Both the position numbers and the translations under genes were made by a program. From QHWT01 sp963755695 (GTDB lineage Bacteria > Acidobacteriota > Vicinamibacteria > Vicinamibacterales > 2-12-FULL-66-21): DNA of 64,000 nucleotides. Location: NCBI GenBank assembly GCA_963755695.1, contig CAVWLB010000001.1, positions 186,001 through 250,000 of the forward strand. Direction: 5' to 3'. Within the stretch, counting starts at the first letter, position 1. Each line of letters starts with the position of its first letter. The notes under the pieces were generated by a model. It was not told the origin of the DNA. It saw only the letters and a program-made list of their open reading frames with translations, and searched no databases. Of the stretch, positions 1-11,029 are shown piece by piece.

Positions 1-675
1 ACGAATGCGATCTCGCCGTCGTACGGCGACTGCGCGGTACCGCTCGGCCAGATCGGCCGGCGGCTCGTATGGCGCGTGCGGATCGTAGTAGTGGACCCAG
101 AGGAACCACGGGATCCGCCGCTGCCGGCGGTCGGCGCCGTCAGCCAGCGAAGCAGCCGCGTCGGTCGTCGCATCCGCGAACCGCTCGACGTACGGCGTCC
201 GGCGGCGGTCGTTGCCTTTGGGCAGGCGATCGTCGTAGGTGTCGAATCCGCGATCGAAACCAAACCGGCGATCCAGCGGAAACCCGGAGACGAACGCCGG
301 CCGTCCGGTAGCCCGCCTGCCGGAAGTCTTCGGCCGCGGTTCTGACCTGCGGCGACAACGTGAAGCCGCTGTTGTTCCGAAAGCCATGGCCGAGCGGCGT
401 CTGGCCGGTCAGGATGGACGCGTGTGACGGCCCGGTCAGTGGTGCATGAGCGACCGCCGTCTCGAAGCGGACACCGCGCTCGGCCAGAGGCATCGATCGT
501 TGGCGTGGACGCGCTCGTGTATCCGTAGCTCCCGACGTGGTCGGCGCGCAGCGTATCGATCGTGACGAGCAGCACGTTCGGCCGGTCCGCGGGACGGATC
601 GACGCGAAGTCCCGGCCGCTGCAGCCGGCAGAGAATCAAGCCGTGAGGGCGATGATGACGAACAGAGGGCTTCAT
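1..675 (-). pseudogene. Sulfatase-like hydrolase, N-terminal part, frameshifted and cut by the window edge
   Basis: Sulfatase/alkaline-phosphatase-fold hydrolase, probably an exported lipoprotein: in one frame the leader ends Ser-Ala-Gly-Cys. Joining frames gives the family pattern in order: NVLLVTIDTLRADH (metal site), PLTGPSHASILTG (active-site loop), GYRTAAFVSGF, then FLWVHYYDPHAPYEPP near the left edge. At least three indels (near 650, 490 and 310) break it. In the active-site loop the usual Cys/Ser nucleophile position is Thr and the following Arg is His, so it should not carry formylglycine. The substrate cannot be told, and a phosphodiesterase or transferase role is possible. The start ATG at 673-675 is tentative. 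The damage may be sequencing error, because neighbouring genes show the same kind of indels. Confidence 0.75.
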
Positions 676-783
676 CGGGTATCGAGCGGGAAGCGTAAGC
701 TATCCAGCGCTCCATACATATGTTAGAAATTCGTTGACAGCAAGCAAAGCCGGTAGTTAGTTCACGCAGACGAGGTTGAAGAC

Positions 784-3700
784 ATGAGGAGACTCTTCGC
801 CACGAAAGCGTGGAAGGCCACCGACGGCACGGGGCTACCTCACCCTGTGCCTGCTCCTGACCGCAGTGGCCCTCAGCACGCCTGCGTTTGCGCAGTCGTT
901 CCTGGGGACGATCCGCGGCACGGTCGTCGATCCCCAGGGCAGGTCGTGCCGGGCGCGGCGGTGCTGATCATCGACGAAGCGACCGGCGTACCGCGGCGGT
1001 CGAGACCGATGCGGAGGGCCGCTACGAGGCGGCAAACCTCAGACCTGGGACCTACCGGGTCGAGGTCGTGACGCCAGAACTTCAAGAAATTCGAGAAGAC
1101 GGGCGTGCTCGCTGCGGGCTGCCGGCACCGCGCTGGTGGACGTCACCCTTGAAGTGGGCGGCGTCAACGAGACGGTCACCGTCACGGCCGACGCCATCAA
1201 CAACATCACGCTCGACAGCCAGGCGATCTCGCGCGGTCTCGACGAGCAGCAGCTCCACGACCTTCCGCGCAACAGCCGCGACATCCAGTCGTTCCTGCTC
1301 CTCAACCCCAACGTCGTCGGCGGCAGCGACGACATCCAGTTCCTCGGCGCCAAGACCTACGGCGTGTCGTACATCCAGGACGGCCAGGCGTCGACGAACG
1401 CCATCTTCGGCACCGTCGGCAACTCGGCGCCCGGCCTCGACGCGATGTCGGAGATCACCGTGCTGTCGAACTCCTACAGCGCCGAGTACGGCGGCCTGGC
1501 CGGCGTCGTCGTGACGACCAAGCGCGGCGCGAACAGCTACCGCGGCACCAGCTTCTTCGACTTCAACAGCGACGACCTGAACGCGCTGACCTACAACCAG
1601 ACGCTCGCGGGCGTCGAGCGCGGCGATCCGCTGTCGGACACGCACGAGCATCGCTGGGGCGGGAGCATCGGCGGCCCGCTGATTCAGGGAAAAGCTGTTC
1701 TTCTACGCGAACTACGAAGGGCTCGAACAACAAGGCGATCTTCGGCGGCGGCCGCGCCGACGTCCCCACCGCGGCGATGCGGAACGGCGACTTCCGCGGC
1801 ACCGCGATCGTGCCGACAGATCCGAACACCGGGCTGCCCTTCCCCGATCAGGTGATTCCCGCCGATCGGATCGATCCGGCGGCGCAGGCCGATCATGGAC
1901 TTCTTCTATCCGCTGCCCAATCAGGGAACGCTTGGCGAACGGCTACGGCGTCTTCCAGCAGTTCGTGCCGGAGACGCGCGCATCGCCAGCGCGGCGACGT
2001 CAGGATCGATCACGAGGCGAGCAAGAACGACTCGCTGTTCTTCCGCGGGAGCTATCAGCAACCGCGATCCGAACAGCATCACCTTCGAGGCCGGCAACGC
2101 GCTCACGAACCTGCCGATCCTGAACACTCAGCTCAACACGGCGTCGGTCATCGGCGGGTGGACAAAGATCTTGTCGCCGACGATCGTCAACGAGTTCCGC
2201 GCCGGCTACAACTACGACAACTCGAGCGCGGGAAAGCACGTTTACCGCCGCGGACGTGACCGTCCGAGCTCGGCATCGAGAACGCGCCGAGCCTCGGAGC
2301 CGACCGGCGCGGGTTCCCTCCGTTCCAGTTCACGGCCGGAACGAACCGGCCCACCAACATCGCCGACGCCGGCCGGAACGTGGACCGCACGCTTCGGCAG
2401 AACGCCTTCTCGCTCAGCGACAACATCACGTGGATCACGGGAGCGCACACGCTGAAAGGCGGCGGCCTCTGGACCCACAACACCGCACGCGACGGGTTCG
2501 GCTTCGGCGTGAATTTCCGCGGGCGCTACCGGTTCCGCGGTGCGGTCTACCGGCAATGCGTTCACGCGATTTCCTGCTGGGGCTGCCGACCGACGTGGCC
2601 GACCAGGTCACCAATCGCGGCCCGCTCGACGGTCATTCCAACGACATCGCGGTCTTCGTCCAGGACGACTGGCGGGTCAACAAGAGCCTGACGCTGTTCC
2701 TCGGGCTGCGCTACGAGGTCGTCGGCGCGTGGCACGAGAAAGGCTGACCCTCGCGAACTTCGTGCCGTCGACGGCGGCCACCACGTCGTGCCAAACGCGC
2801 AGGTCGCTGCGCTGCTGCCGCCTGGCCTGATCGCGCTCGGCCGCACCCTCACGGCCGACCAAGCGGGTCTGCCCGACACGTTGGTCAACACGGACAAGAA
2901 CAACTTCAGTCCGCGAGTCGGCTTCGCCTGGCGCCTCGACGAGAGCAACAAGACGGTGCTGCGCGGCGGCTTCGGGTTGTTCCATCCGACCGTCGCGGTC
3001 CAGGGCATCCGCGACCTGCTCGCCACCAACGAGTTCCGCTACGGCAACACGCGACGCGGCGGCAGGCTCCGCAACGGCTTCTCCGGCGGCACGGCGTCCG
3101 TGGATCTCGCTGATTTCGGCAACCAGGGCATCGATCCGAACCTCCAGAGCCCCGACATCTATCAGTACAACCTCACGCTCGAGCGCGAGCTGGCGGGCCA
3201 GATGGGCCTGCGCGTCAGCTACATCGGCTCGACGATGCGGAAGCTGCTGGTGGATCGCGACCTCAACACGCTGCCGGCCAGCACTGTCCCCTTCGACCCT
3301 CCGATTCCGGCGGACTATGCGCGGCTGCCGTTCCCTCTGTACGGCTACTTCATGGACATCGTGTCGAACGCCGGCAGCGGCCAGTTCCACGCGGTGCAGC
3401 TCGAGTTGATTCGCCGCTGGCAAGGGCGGTCTGGCGTTCAACGCCGCCTACACGCTGGCCCACTCCGACAGCAATGCTCCGGACACCGGCAACAGCACGA
3501 TCGGTCCGGTCCAGTTCGATCCCTACGACATCGAAAAGGATCGCGGTCCCGATCCGAACGTCGTCAAGCACCGCGTCGTCGCGAACGCGACCTGGGACAT
3601 TCCGGTGGGTCGCGGCCGGCAGCACGGCGCGAACATGGCGGGCTGGGCCGACGCGCTCTTCGGCGGCTGGACGGTCTCGTCGATCTTCCAGGCGCGCAGC

Positions 3701-4197
3701 GGCCAGAACCTGACCCCGTTCTTCAGCGGCTTCTACACGACGAGCCCGTGGAACACGGGGAAGCCGCTCGACGGGCTGGGCAACTTCTTCTGCTGCGCGT
3801 GGCGGCCGGACCAGATCGGGGATCCGAACAGCGGCGGGAGCCGCGAGGCGTTCTTCGATCAGACCGCGTACGCGCTTCCGGCGCCGGACAACTCGGCAAC
3901 GCCAAGAAGGGCAGCCTGAAGGGGCCGGGCACGTGGGTCGTGAACTTCGCGTTCTACAAGGACATCGTCGCGAACGACCGTTTCAGGCTGCAGTTCTCGG
4001 CGCTGCTCGACAACGCCTTCAACCATCCGCAGTTCTTCCCGGCGTATGGAAGCGGCTTCGTCGACCTGACGAACTTCTTGGTCGATGGAGATGCCAACAA
4101 TGGAACTACCGGCGTTTTAGGCGCCGATACGATAGCGAATGCCGAAGGGTTCTCGCCTGGACGCGTCATACGTCTGGGTATACGAGCGACCTTCTAG
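784..4197 (+). pseudogene. TonB-dependent receptor, Oar-like (carboxypeptidase-regulatory domain + plug + barrel), many frameshifts
   Basis: Outer-membrane TonB-dependent transporter of about 1,137 residues when the frames are joined. It starts MRRLFATKAW and has a signal peptide ending in AFAQ. A carboxypeptidase-regulatory-like beta-sandwich follows (GTIRGTVVDPQG, then YEAANLRPGTYRVEV), then the plug (SRGLDEQQLHDLPRNSRD, VTVLSNSYSAEYGG type) and a long barrel ending in the Phe expected for BAM recognition. At least ten one- or two-base indels break the frame between about 840 and 3,900, while the protein is fully recognisable across them, so consensus errors are likelier than decay. The ligand is unknown; relatives in Acidobacteria take up oligosaccharides or peptides. 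It is convergent with the next gene, and a strong hairpin sits over its stop codon. Confidence 0.85.
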
Positions 4198-4213
4198 GGT
4201 CGCTCGTATACCC
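4176..4213 (+). terminator. Perfect 16-bp hairpin spanning the TonB-receptor stop codon
   Basis: Left arm 4176-4191 and right arm 4198-4213 are perfect inverted repeats (GGGTATACGAGCGACC and its complement). The 6-nt loop TTCTAG holds the last Phe codon and the TAG stop. No T-tract follows, so it may act as an mRNA 3'-end stabiliser or a factor-dependent stop signal rather than a classical intrinsic terminator. Confidence 0.7.
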
Positions 4214-4237
4214 GGGCCCATCGTGAAGAAAACGCTT

Positions 4238-4267
4238 GCGTCCGTTCGCGTCTTCGCGGACGGACGC
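4238..4267 (-). terminator. Intrinsic terminator for the minus-strand gene (hairpin + T-rich tail)
   Basis: A 13-bp stem (4238-4250 with 4255-4267, one G-U wobble) closes a TCTT loop. Read on the minus strand it lies just past the stop at 4274 and is followed by AAGCGTTTTCTTC, as expected of a rho-independent terminator. It may also serve the convergent TonB receptor. Confidence 0.65.
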
Positions 4268-4273
4268 TTCCCT

Positions 4274-4693
4274 TTACTTGCCAGCCGCCGACCGACGGTT
4301 CTGAATCAACTTCTCGACATCTTCACCTTTGAGTGAGCGGAGCACGATCTCGAACCCGTCAACGAGGTTGATCGAACGGTTCCGATAATCCCGGTAAAAG
4401 GCATCGAGGCCGTCCGAGATCTGCCCTACGGTGACGTTCGTGAAGTAAAGCCTGGTCCGCTTCTCGTACACCTTGCGCGAATCGTCTTCCGGCTCCGGCC
4501 TGGTCTCGTCGACCCTGTCCGGCGCGCTGAACCTGCTGCCGAGATCCATTCCATCCATGAAACCCAGAATGTAGAGGAGGCGGAAACCCGCCGACTGCTG
4601 GGTCCACCAGTTGCCGTCGTGGCGTGTGACCTCGGCCTGTAGTCCCACCGAACAGACGAGAAGGGCAGCGGCGATTGACAGATGCGCGCGCAT
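4274..4693 (-). CDS. Small secreted protein of unknown function
   Basis: 139 residues with a clear signal peptide (MRAHLSIAAALLVCSVGLQAE). The mature part has the pattern LLYILGFMDGMDLG, then VGQISDGLDAFYRDYRNRSI, then a helix. This loosely resembles small periplasmic proteins with a G-F-x-D-G segment followed by a second helix that holds a YxDYxN motif; the Rap1a/Tai type of T6SS immunity protein has a comparable layout. No toxin or T6SS gene lies nearby, so immunity is only a weak guess. It is monocistronic, with its own terminator at 4238-4267, and divergent from the glycosyltransferase gene across about 215 bp. Confidence 0.6.
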   Translation of the reverse strand: MRAHLSIAAALLVCSVGLQAEVTRHDGNWWTQQSAGFRLLYILGFMDGMDLGSRFSAPDRVDETRPEPEDDSRKVYEKRTRLYFTNVTVGQISDGLDAFYRDYRNRSINLVDGFEIVLRSLKGEDVEKLIQNRRSAAGK

Positions 4694-4909
4694 TCGAACG
4701 ACCTTTCGAGCAGAGTGGCTCCTATCCTCCAGTTCACCGTGTTAGACTGCACCTGCTCCTCGATGAACATACAACCCGATCGGCCGCGCACCAATGGATG
4801 GTGGTGGTTGCACACCCCAGCCACGAGCTGCGCGTCCTGGCCAGCGTGCTTCGCTGCGGCGTGCACGTCTGGCCGGTGATGGCCGCGCTGCTCGAGATGT
4901 GCGGGGCAG

Positions 4910-6199
4910 GTGCGCATGCGACCCCTCTCGATCCTTTTCACTAACAACACGCTCGCCTTGCGTGCCGGCTCCGAGCTGTGGCTTCGCGACGTGGCCCGCT
5001 CGCTCGTCGCGCGCGGCCATCGGCCGGCAGCGTTCAGCCTGGTGACCGGTGAGGTTGCCGATGAACTGCGTTGCGCCACCGTGCCGGTGGTCAGCGATCT
5101 CTCCAATTACAGCGGCACGCCGGATCTGATTCACGGTCACCATCACGTCGAGACGCTAATCGCCGCGCTTCATTTTCCGGGCGTGCCGATCGTCCACGTC
5201 TGCCACGGATGGCTCCCGTGGGAAGAGCGACCCCTCAAACATCCCGCCATCGTCCGGTACGTTGCGGTAGACGAGACCTGCGCCGATCGGCTGGTCGTCG
5301 AAGAGGGGATTCCCAAGGCTCGCGTCGAACGGCTGCTGAATTTCGTCGACCTCGAACGCTTCGCGCCGCGCGATCCTTTGCCTGCGCGGCCGAAGCGGGC
5401 GCTGGTGTTCAGCAACCAGGCAACCGACGGCGGGTTTGCAGCCGTCATTGCGCAAGCGTGCCGGGAGGCGCACCTCGAGGTCGAGATTGCCGGCCGGTCA
5501 TCGGGCCGGGTTCTCGATCGTCCCGAACAGGCGCTGAAAGAGTTCGATCTGGTGTTTGCCAAGGCCCGCTCGGCTCTGGAGGCAATGGCGGTTGGCTGCA
5601 GCGTGATCCTGGCCGATGTCGCTGGAGCCGGGCCGATCACGACGACGGTGGATTTCGAGCGGATGAGGGCAGTCAATTTCGGGGTCCGACTGCTTCATCG
5701 GCCGCACAGCCTCGAGTGGTACCGCGAGCAAATCGCCCGCTACGACGCCGCGGAAGCGGCGAGCGTTTGCGCGCGGGTCCGTCGCGAGGCGGGTCTCGAG
5801 AGCGCAGTCGATCAGCTGTTGGCGATCTACGCGCGCTCGCTGTCGGAACAGACGAGCGTCGAGCGGCGGGCCGACCATTGCCTGGCGAGTCAACGCGCGG
5901 GCGCCCGTCATCTCGCGTCGATTGCTCAGGAGCTGAAGAACGTGCACGCCGTCGCGCGCCACGCGGAGGAACTTGCACGCGAGCTGGCGACCGAGCGGGC
6001 GCAGGTGAACGCGGCAAGGGCGGAGCTCGATTCGACCGCGGTGAAGGCCGCGCTCCAATTCCGCTCCGCAGTCGTTCGTGTGCCGGTCGTCGGCTCCGCC
6101 GCCCGGCATGTGGCGCGCTGGCTGCGGCCCCCGCCGAAAGAGAGGCCGGGCGGACTCCAGAGCCCCTCTAAACAAATTGCTGAAAAAGTAAGGGTGTAG
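4910..6199 (+). CDS. Glycosyltransferase, GT4-like (GT-B fold), with C-terminal coiled coil
   Basis: 429 residues. The N-terminal half has the GT-B opening ILFTNNTLALRAGSELWLRDVAR and the GHHHVETLIAAL/HVCHGWLPWEE region. The nucleotide-sugar half has LNFVDLERFAP and a degenerate E-x7-E region (FDLVFAKARSALEAMAVGCSVI) typical of GT4. After about residue 310 a long charged helix, likely coiled coil, runs to the end, followed by a basic tail. The acceptor is unknown; a surface glycan is plausible. The start is GTG at 4910 after GGGGCAG, with ATG at 4916 as an equally good alternative. It stands alone, convergent with the PilZ gene. Confidence 0.75.
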   Translation: MRMRPLSILFTNNTLALRAGSELWLRDVARSLVARGHRPAAFSLVTGEVADELRCATVPVVSDLSNYSGTPDLIHGHHHVETLIAALHFPGVPIVHVCHGWLPWEERPLKHPAIVRYVAVDETCADRLVVEEGIPKARVERLLNFVDLERFAPRDPLPARPKRALVFSNQATDGGFAAVIAQACREAHLEVEIAGRSSGRVLDRPEQALKEFDLVFAKARSALEAMAVGCSVILADVAGAGPITTTVDFERMRAVNFGVRLLHRPHSLEWYREQIARYDAAEAASVCARVRREAGLESAVDQLLAIYARSLSEQTSVERRADHCLASQRAGARHLASIAQELKNVHAVARHAEELARELATERAQVNAARAELDSTAVKAALQFRSAVVRVPVVGSAARHVARWLRPPPKERPGGLQSPSKQIAEKVRV

Positions 6200-6235
6200 G
6201 GCGCCCTTAAGCAGCGCCGGGTAGAGCGGGTGCGT

Positions 6236-6535
6236 TCAGTCGTCCAGCATGAACCGGCACGAGCGAACGCGCACGGCAACCGCACCGATGTGCGTGCTGC
6301 GCACCACTTCGCCAGCGCAGACCTGCTTACCCCGCGACAGCGAGCCGACGTGGACGGGAGGCGAGACCATCACTTCTACGGCGGCGCCGAGCTGGAGTTC
6401 TGTCGGACCGAAAAGGATGCCCGACTCGCTGAGGTTCATGACCCTGCTATGGAACCATTCGTCGTCGCCGACTCGGCGGTAGGAGATGGGGATGGAGAGC
6501 GGAATGCGGATTGCGCGCGGTCTGAGAGCAATCAC
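6236..6535 (-). CDS. PilZ domain protein
   Basis: 99 residues, a single PilZ beta-barrel. RIPLSIPISYRRVGDDEWFH leads into NLSESGILF, which matches the (D/N)xSxxG motif of c-di-GMP receptors. The upstream arginine motif reads RPRAIR rather than the canonical RxxxR spacing, so binding of c-di-GMP is uncertain. Such short PilZ proteins are cytoplasmic adaptors for motility or polysaccharide export. Divergent from the SMP-30 gene, with start regions less than 100 bp apart. Confidence 0.8.
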   Translation of the reverse strand: MIALRPRAIRIPLSIPISYRRVGDDEWFHSRVMNLSESGILFGPTELQLGAAVEVMVSPPVHVGSLSRGKQVCAGEVVRSTHIGAVAVRVRSCRFMLDD

Positions 6536-6627
6536 GTCAGCTTCCTCTCTTATGGGAACCGGGCCTTACTGTGCGCGGACATCCTCTCCCCGAAGGCGAA
6601 TCGCTGTCAAGATGTATGCTGCCCGGC

Positions 6628-7650
6628 ATGGATTCGAGCAGGCGGGCGCTTCTCAGGGCTTCGGCCGCCGCGCTGGCCGCCTCGGCCGGCGGGCCGGTCG
6701 CCATCGCCCAATGGCAGGAAAGCCAGCGATATCCGGATCCGCTCATCCAGATCATCGATCCGAGCTTCACTCCGTATCGGATCAACAGCGCCAAGGTCGA
6801 ACGGCTCGCCTCCGGCATGCGCTGGTCGGAAGGGCCGGTCTGGTTCGGCGACGGCCGTTATCTGTTGTGGAGCGATATCCCGAACAACCGGATCATGAAG
6901 TGGGAGGAGGAAACCGGAGCGATCAGCGTGTTCCGCAAGCCTTCGAATTTCGCCAACGGCAATACCCGCGATCGACAGGGTCGGCTGGTGACCTGCGAGC
7001 ATGGCGCCCGGCGCGTCACGCGCACGGAATACGACGGGTCGACGACCGTCGTTGCCGATTCGTTCGACGGCAAGCGGCTCAATTCACCCAATGACGTCGT
7101 GTGCCGATCGGATGGATCGATCTGGTTCACCGATCCGCCGTTCGGCATTCTCGGCAACTACGAGGGCAGCGCGGCGAAGTCGGAACTGCCGACCAACGTC
7201 TATCGCGTCGATCCGGCGGCCGGGCGCTTGTCGGTCGTTGCCGGCGACATCAATCGGCCGAACGGTCTCTGTTTCTCGCCTGACGAGCGACGCCTGTACA
7301 TCATCGAGGCGGGCATCGCCCCGCGTGTCATTCGCGCCTACGACGTGACCGGCAATGGAAGCGGAATCGCGAATGCCCGGACCTTCGTGACCGCCCAGCC
7401 AAACGGCACCCCTGACGGCATGCGATGCGATGTCGACGGGAACCTGTGGGTCGGCTGGGGAATGGGAGCCGAGGGTCTCGACGGTGTGGCGATTTTCAAT
7501 CCGGAGGGGAAACTCATTGGCCGGATCAACATGCCGGAGCGGGTCGCCAACGTCTGCTTCGGCGGACTGCACCGCAATCGTCTGTTCATGGCCGCCAGCA
7601 CGTCCCTCTACTCGCTCTACGTGAATACCCAGGGAGTCGCCGGCGGCTGA
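6628..7650 (+). CDS. SMP-30/gluconolactonase family protein, Tat-exported
   Basis: About 340 residues forming a six-bladed propeller of the SMP-30/gluconolactonase/LRE type. A Tat-like leader (SSRRALLRASAAALAAS) is followed by WSEGPVWFGDGRYLLWSDI, FANGNTRDRQGRLV, LNSPNDVVCRSDGSIWFTDPP, NRPNGLCFSPDERRLY and TPDGMRCDVDGNLWVG. These hold the metal-binding Glu, Asn and Asp positions of the family. The expected activity is hydrolysis of sugar lactones in the periplasm. ATG 6628 is preferred because it puts the twin Arg near the N-terminus; ATG 6616 is an alternative. No partner gene is coupled to it. Confidence 0.85.
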   Translation: MDSSRRALLRASAAALAASAGGPVAIAQWQESQRYPDPLIQIIDPSFTPYRINSAKVERLASGMRWSEGPVWFGDGRYLLWSDIPNNRIMKWEEETGAISVFRKPSNFANGNTRDRQGRLVTCEHGARRVTRTEYDGSTTVVADSFDGKRLNSPNDVVCRSDGSIWFTDPPFGILGNYEGSAAKSELPTNVYRVDPAAGRLSVVAGDINRPNGLCFSPDERRLYIIEAGIAPRVIRAYDVTGNGSGIANARTFVTAQPNGTPDGMRCDVDGNLWVGWGMGAEGLDGVAIFNPEGKLIGRINMPERVANVCFGGLHRNRLFMAASTSLYSLYVNTQGVAGG

Positions 7651-7909
7651 ATCCAGCCTCCGCAACCACGACCGATCTCGTGTCGTCGGACTGCCGTTTG
7701 CGCTGATCCTCGATCGACGGAGGCGTCGAGTCGTGTCACACATTTTTCACAACCGTGAGCCGTAGACTCTCAGCACGTCCTCGCCCGGTGACGTAGTGTG
7801 CTCTGGGTCGGACGCAGACCTTCGAGTCGACGCGCTGAATCCGCAACGCTCCAGCGGCACATCCGTTGCGTGCGCCCTTCGGTCCTGCCTGCGACAAGGA
7901 GCTGTCTCG

Positions 7910-8632
7910 ATGCGGAAATTCGCGTGGACCTCATTCGCCACGATTGCGGCAACGTTCGAGAGACTGTGCACGGCACTTGCGATGACGTTGATCGTGTCGG
8001 CGACCGCCGCTGCACAGCAACCGGCGTCCGGCGCCCCACAGAACCCACCCATCCAGGGAACGATTGGTCCGATTGAAAGCGGCCCGCTGATCGCCCCTGA
8101 CGCCAAGTTCACGCAAGTCAACGATCGGTCAGCCACGCTGCTCGGCGCGTATGGCGGTTGGATGACCGAGCACACGATCCTCATCGGCGCGGGTGGCTAT
8201 TGGCTTGCCAACGACGCACGAGACCTCGAGATGGCCTACGGCGGAGGCGTCGTCGAGTGGCTGATGCACGGCGACCGGACGATCGCATTCGGCGCACGGG
8301 GGCTGGTGGGCGGTGGCAGCTCGACGCTGAGCGGCACGGCCGGCGACCTGTTCGGCGTCACAACCGATCTATCCGCAGCGCAGTTTTCCAGAGGTGATCG
8401 GCATGGCCGTCCTCATGTTCCAGGCAACCGGCCAATCTCGAGTTCGACGTTGGTGGTGGCTCACGACGATTTCTTCATCGCCGAGCCGCAGGGGATCGTG
8501 TCGATGCGCGCGACCCGCTGGCTGCACGTCGACGCCGGCGTCGGTTACCGGCTGATCGCGGGCGCCGGCGATCGGAACGATCGTTTGCGTGGCCTGAGCG
8601 GAACGCTGAGCGTCAAATTTGGCGGCGGCTGA
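7910..8632 (+). CDS. Predicted outer-membrane beta-barrel protein, with internal indels
   Basis: About 240 residues. ATG 7910 follows AAGGAG at 7893-7898, then a signal peptide (ALAMTLIVSATAAAQ). The mature protein is a series of amphipathic strands (ATLLGAYGGWMTEHTILIGAGGYWLAN, read here only in part) with Gly/aromatic alternation, as in small porin-like barrels. Between about 8390 and 8460 the likely sequence moves through other frames: FPEVIGMAVLMFQAT and NLEFDVGGG appear out of frame before the reading returns. Two or three compensating indels are therefore present. No specific function. The 260 bp upstream holds no recognisable gene. Confidence 0.6.
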   Translation: MRKFAWTSFATIAATFERLCTALAMTLIVSATAAAQQPASGAPQNPPIQGTIGPIESGPLIAPDAKFTQVNDRSATLLGAYGGWMTEHTILIGAGGYWLANDARDLEMAYGGGVVEWLMHGDRTIAFGARGLVGGGSSTLSGTAGDLFGVTTDLSAAQFSRGDRHGRPHVPGNRPISSSTLVVAHDDFFIAEPQGIVSMRATRWLHVDAGVGYRLIAGAGDRNDRLRGLSGTLSVKFGGG

Positions 8633-8764
8633 CACCGCCAGATTTCCGCGGCCGGACGGGCGCCGATCGAGCCGCTCACGCGTCAGTCACCGCTACACCC
8701 GAACGCGCGGCTGAGTCGTTTCGAGTTCACGCCGGGCCCCTTCCGGGTGCATAGTAGGCGCACC

Positions 8765-10423
<1,659 letters not shown>

Positions 10424-10434
10424 GGATTCCGATC

Positions 10435-11029
10435 GTGAACCGTCGCGAGGCCCTGCCGCCGGCTGGCCGCCGGCGCAGTCGGCGCCGCGACCTCACCGAC
10501 GTGGGTCGAGTCGCTGACCGCGCTGGCGCGCCAGCAGGCGCATACGCAGGCTGCCAGTGCGGCGCCTGCGGCGACAGAACTGGACGCCGAAGGTGCTGAC
10601 CCCGCATCAGAACGAGGCGGTCATCGCGCTGACCGAGCTGATCATTCCTGCAGACCGACACGCCTGGCGCGAAGGCGACGCTCGTGAATCGGTTCATCGA
10701 CTGGGTGCTCTGCCGAGGCGCCGCCGGCCGATCGCGACAAGTTCGTCGCGGTCTGGCCTGGATCGACGAGCGGAGCCGATCGCGTTATCAACAAAGAGTT
10801 CGTTGCCGCGAGCGCAGAGCAGCAGACGGCGCTCCTCACGCCACTTGCTGACGAAGCGAATCAGCCGGCGAAAGATGCACCCACCGGCGCGACGTTCTTC
10901 CAGGCGATCAAGTCGATGACCATCAGCGGCTATTACTCGACCGAGATCGGTCTTCAGCAGGAGCTTGGCGACGATGGGATCATGGTGTGGGCGGTGTTCA
11001 AGGGGTGTGACCATCCGGAGCACCAATGA
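10435..11029 (+). pseudogene. Gluconate 2-dehydrogenase subunit 3 family protein, frameshifted
   Basis: The small subunit (gluconate_2-dh3 family) that partners GMC dehydrogenases and carries the export signal for the complex. Across frames it reads VNRREAL (twin Arg), then VLTPHQNEAVIALTELIIP, TPGAKATLVNRFIDWVL, FVAASAEQQTALLTPL, FFQAIKSMTISGYYSTEIG and a CDHPEHQ end. About five indels interrupt it. The tentative start is GTG 10435. Its TGA overlaps the ATG of the next gene (ATGA at 11026), showing translational coupling with the isomerase. Confidence 0.75.

Noticed and set aside
2677..3441. 254-codon open frame on the minus strand
   Set aside because: It is a shadow of the TonB-receptor barrel, which reads through with recognisable motifs on the plus strand.
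784..4197. Programmed frameshifting in the TonB receptor
   Set aside because: More than ten changes in both directions without slippery motifs are not compatible with programmed recoding.
6236..6535. PilZ protein as a confirmed c-di-GMP receptor
   Set aside because: The second motif is present, but the arginine motif lacks RxxxR spacing, so binding was left open.
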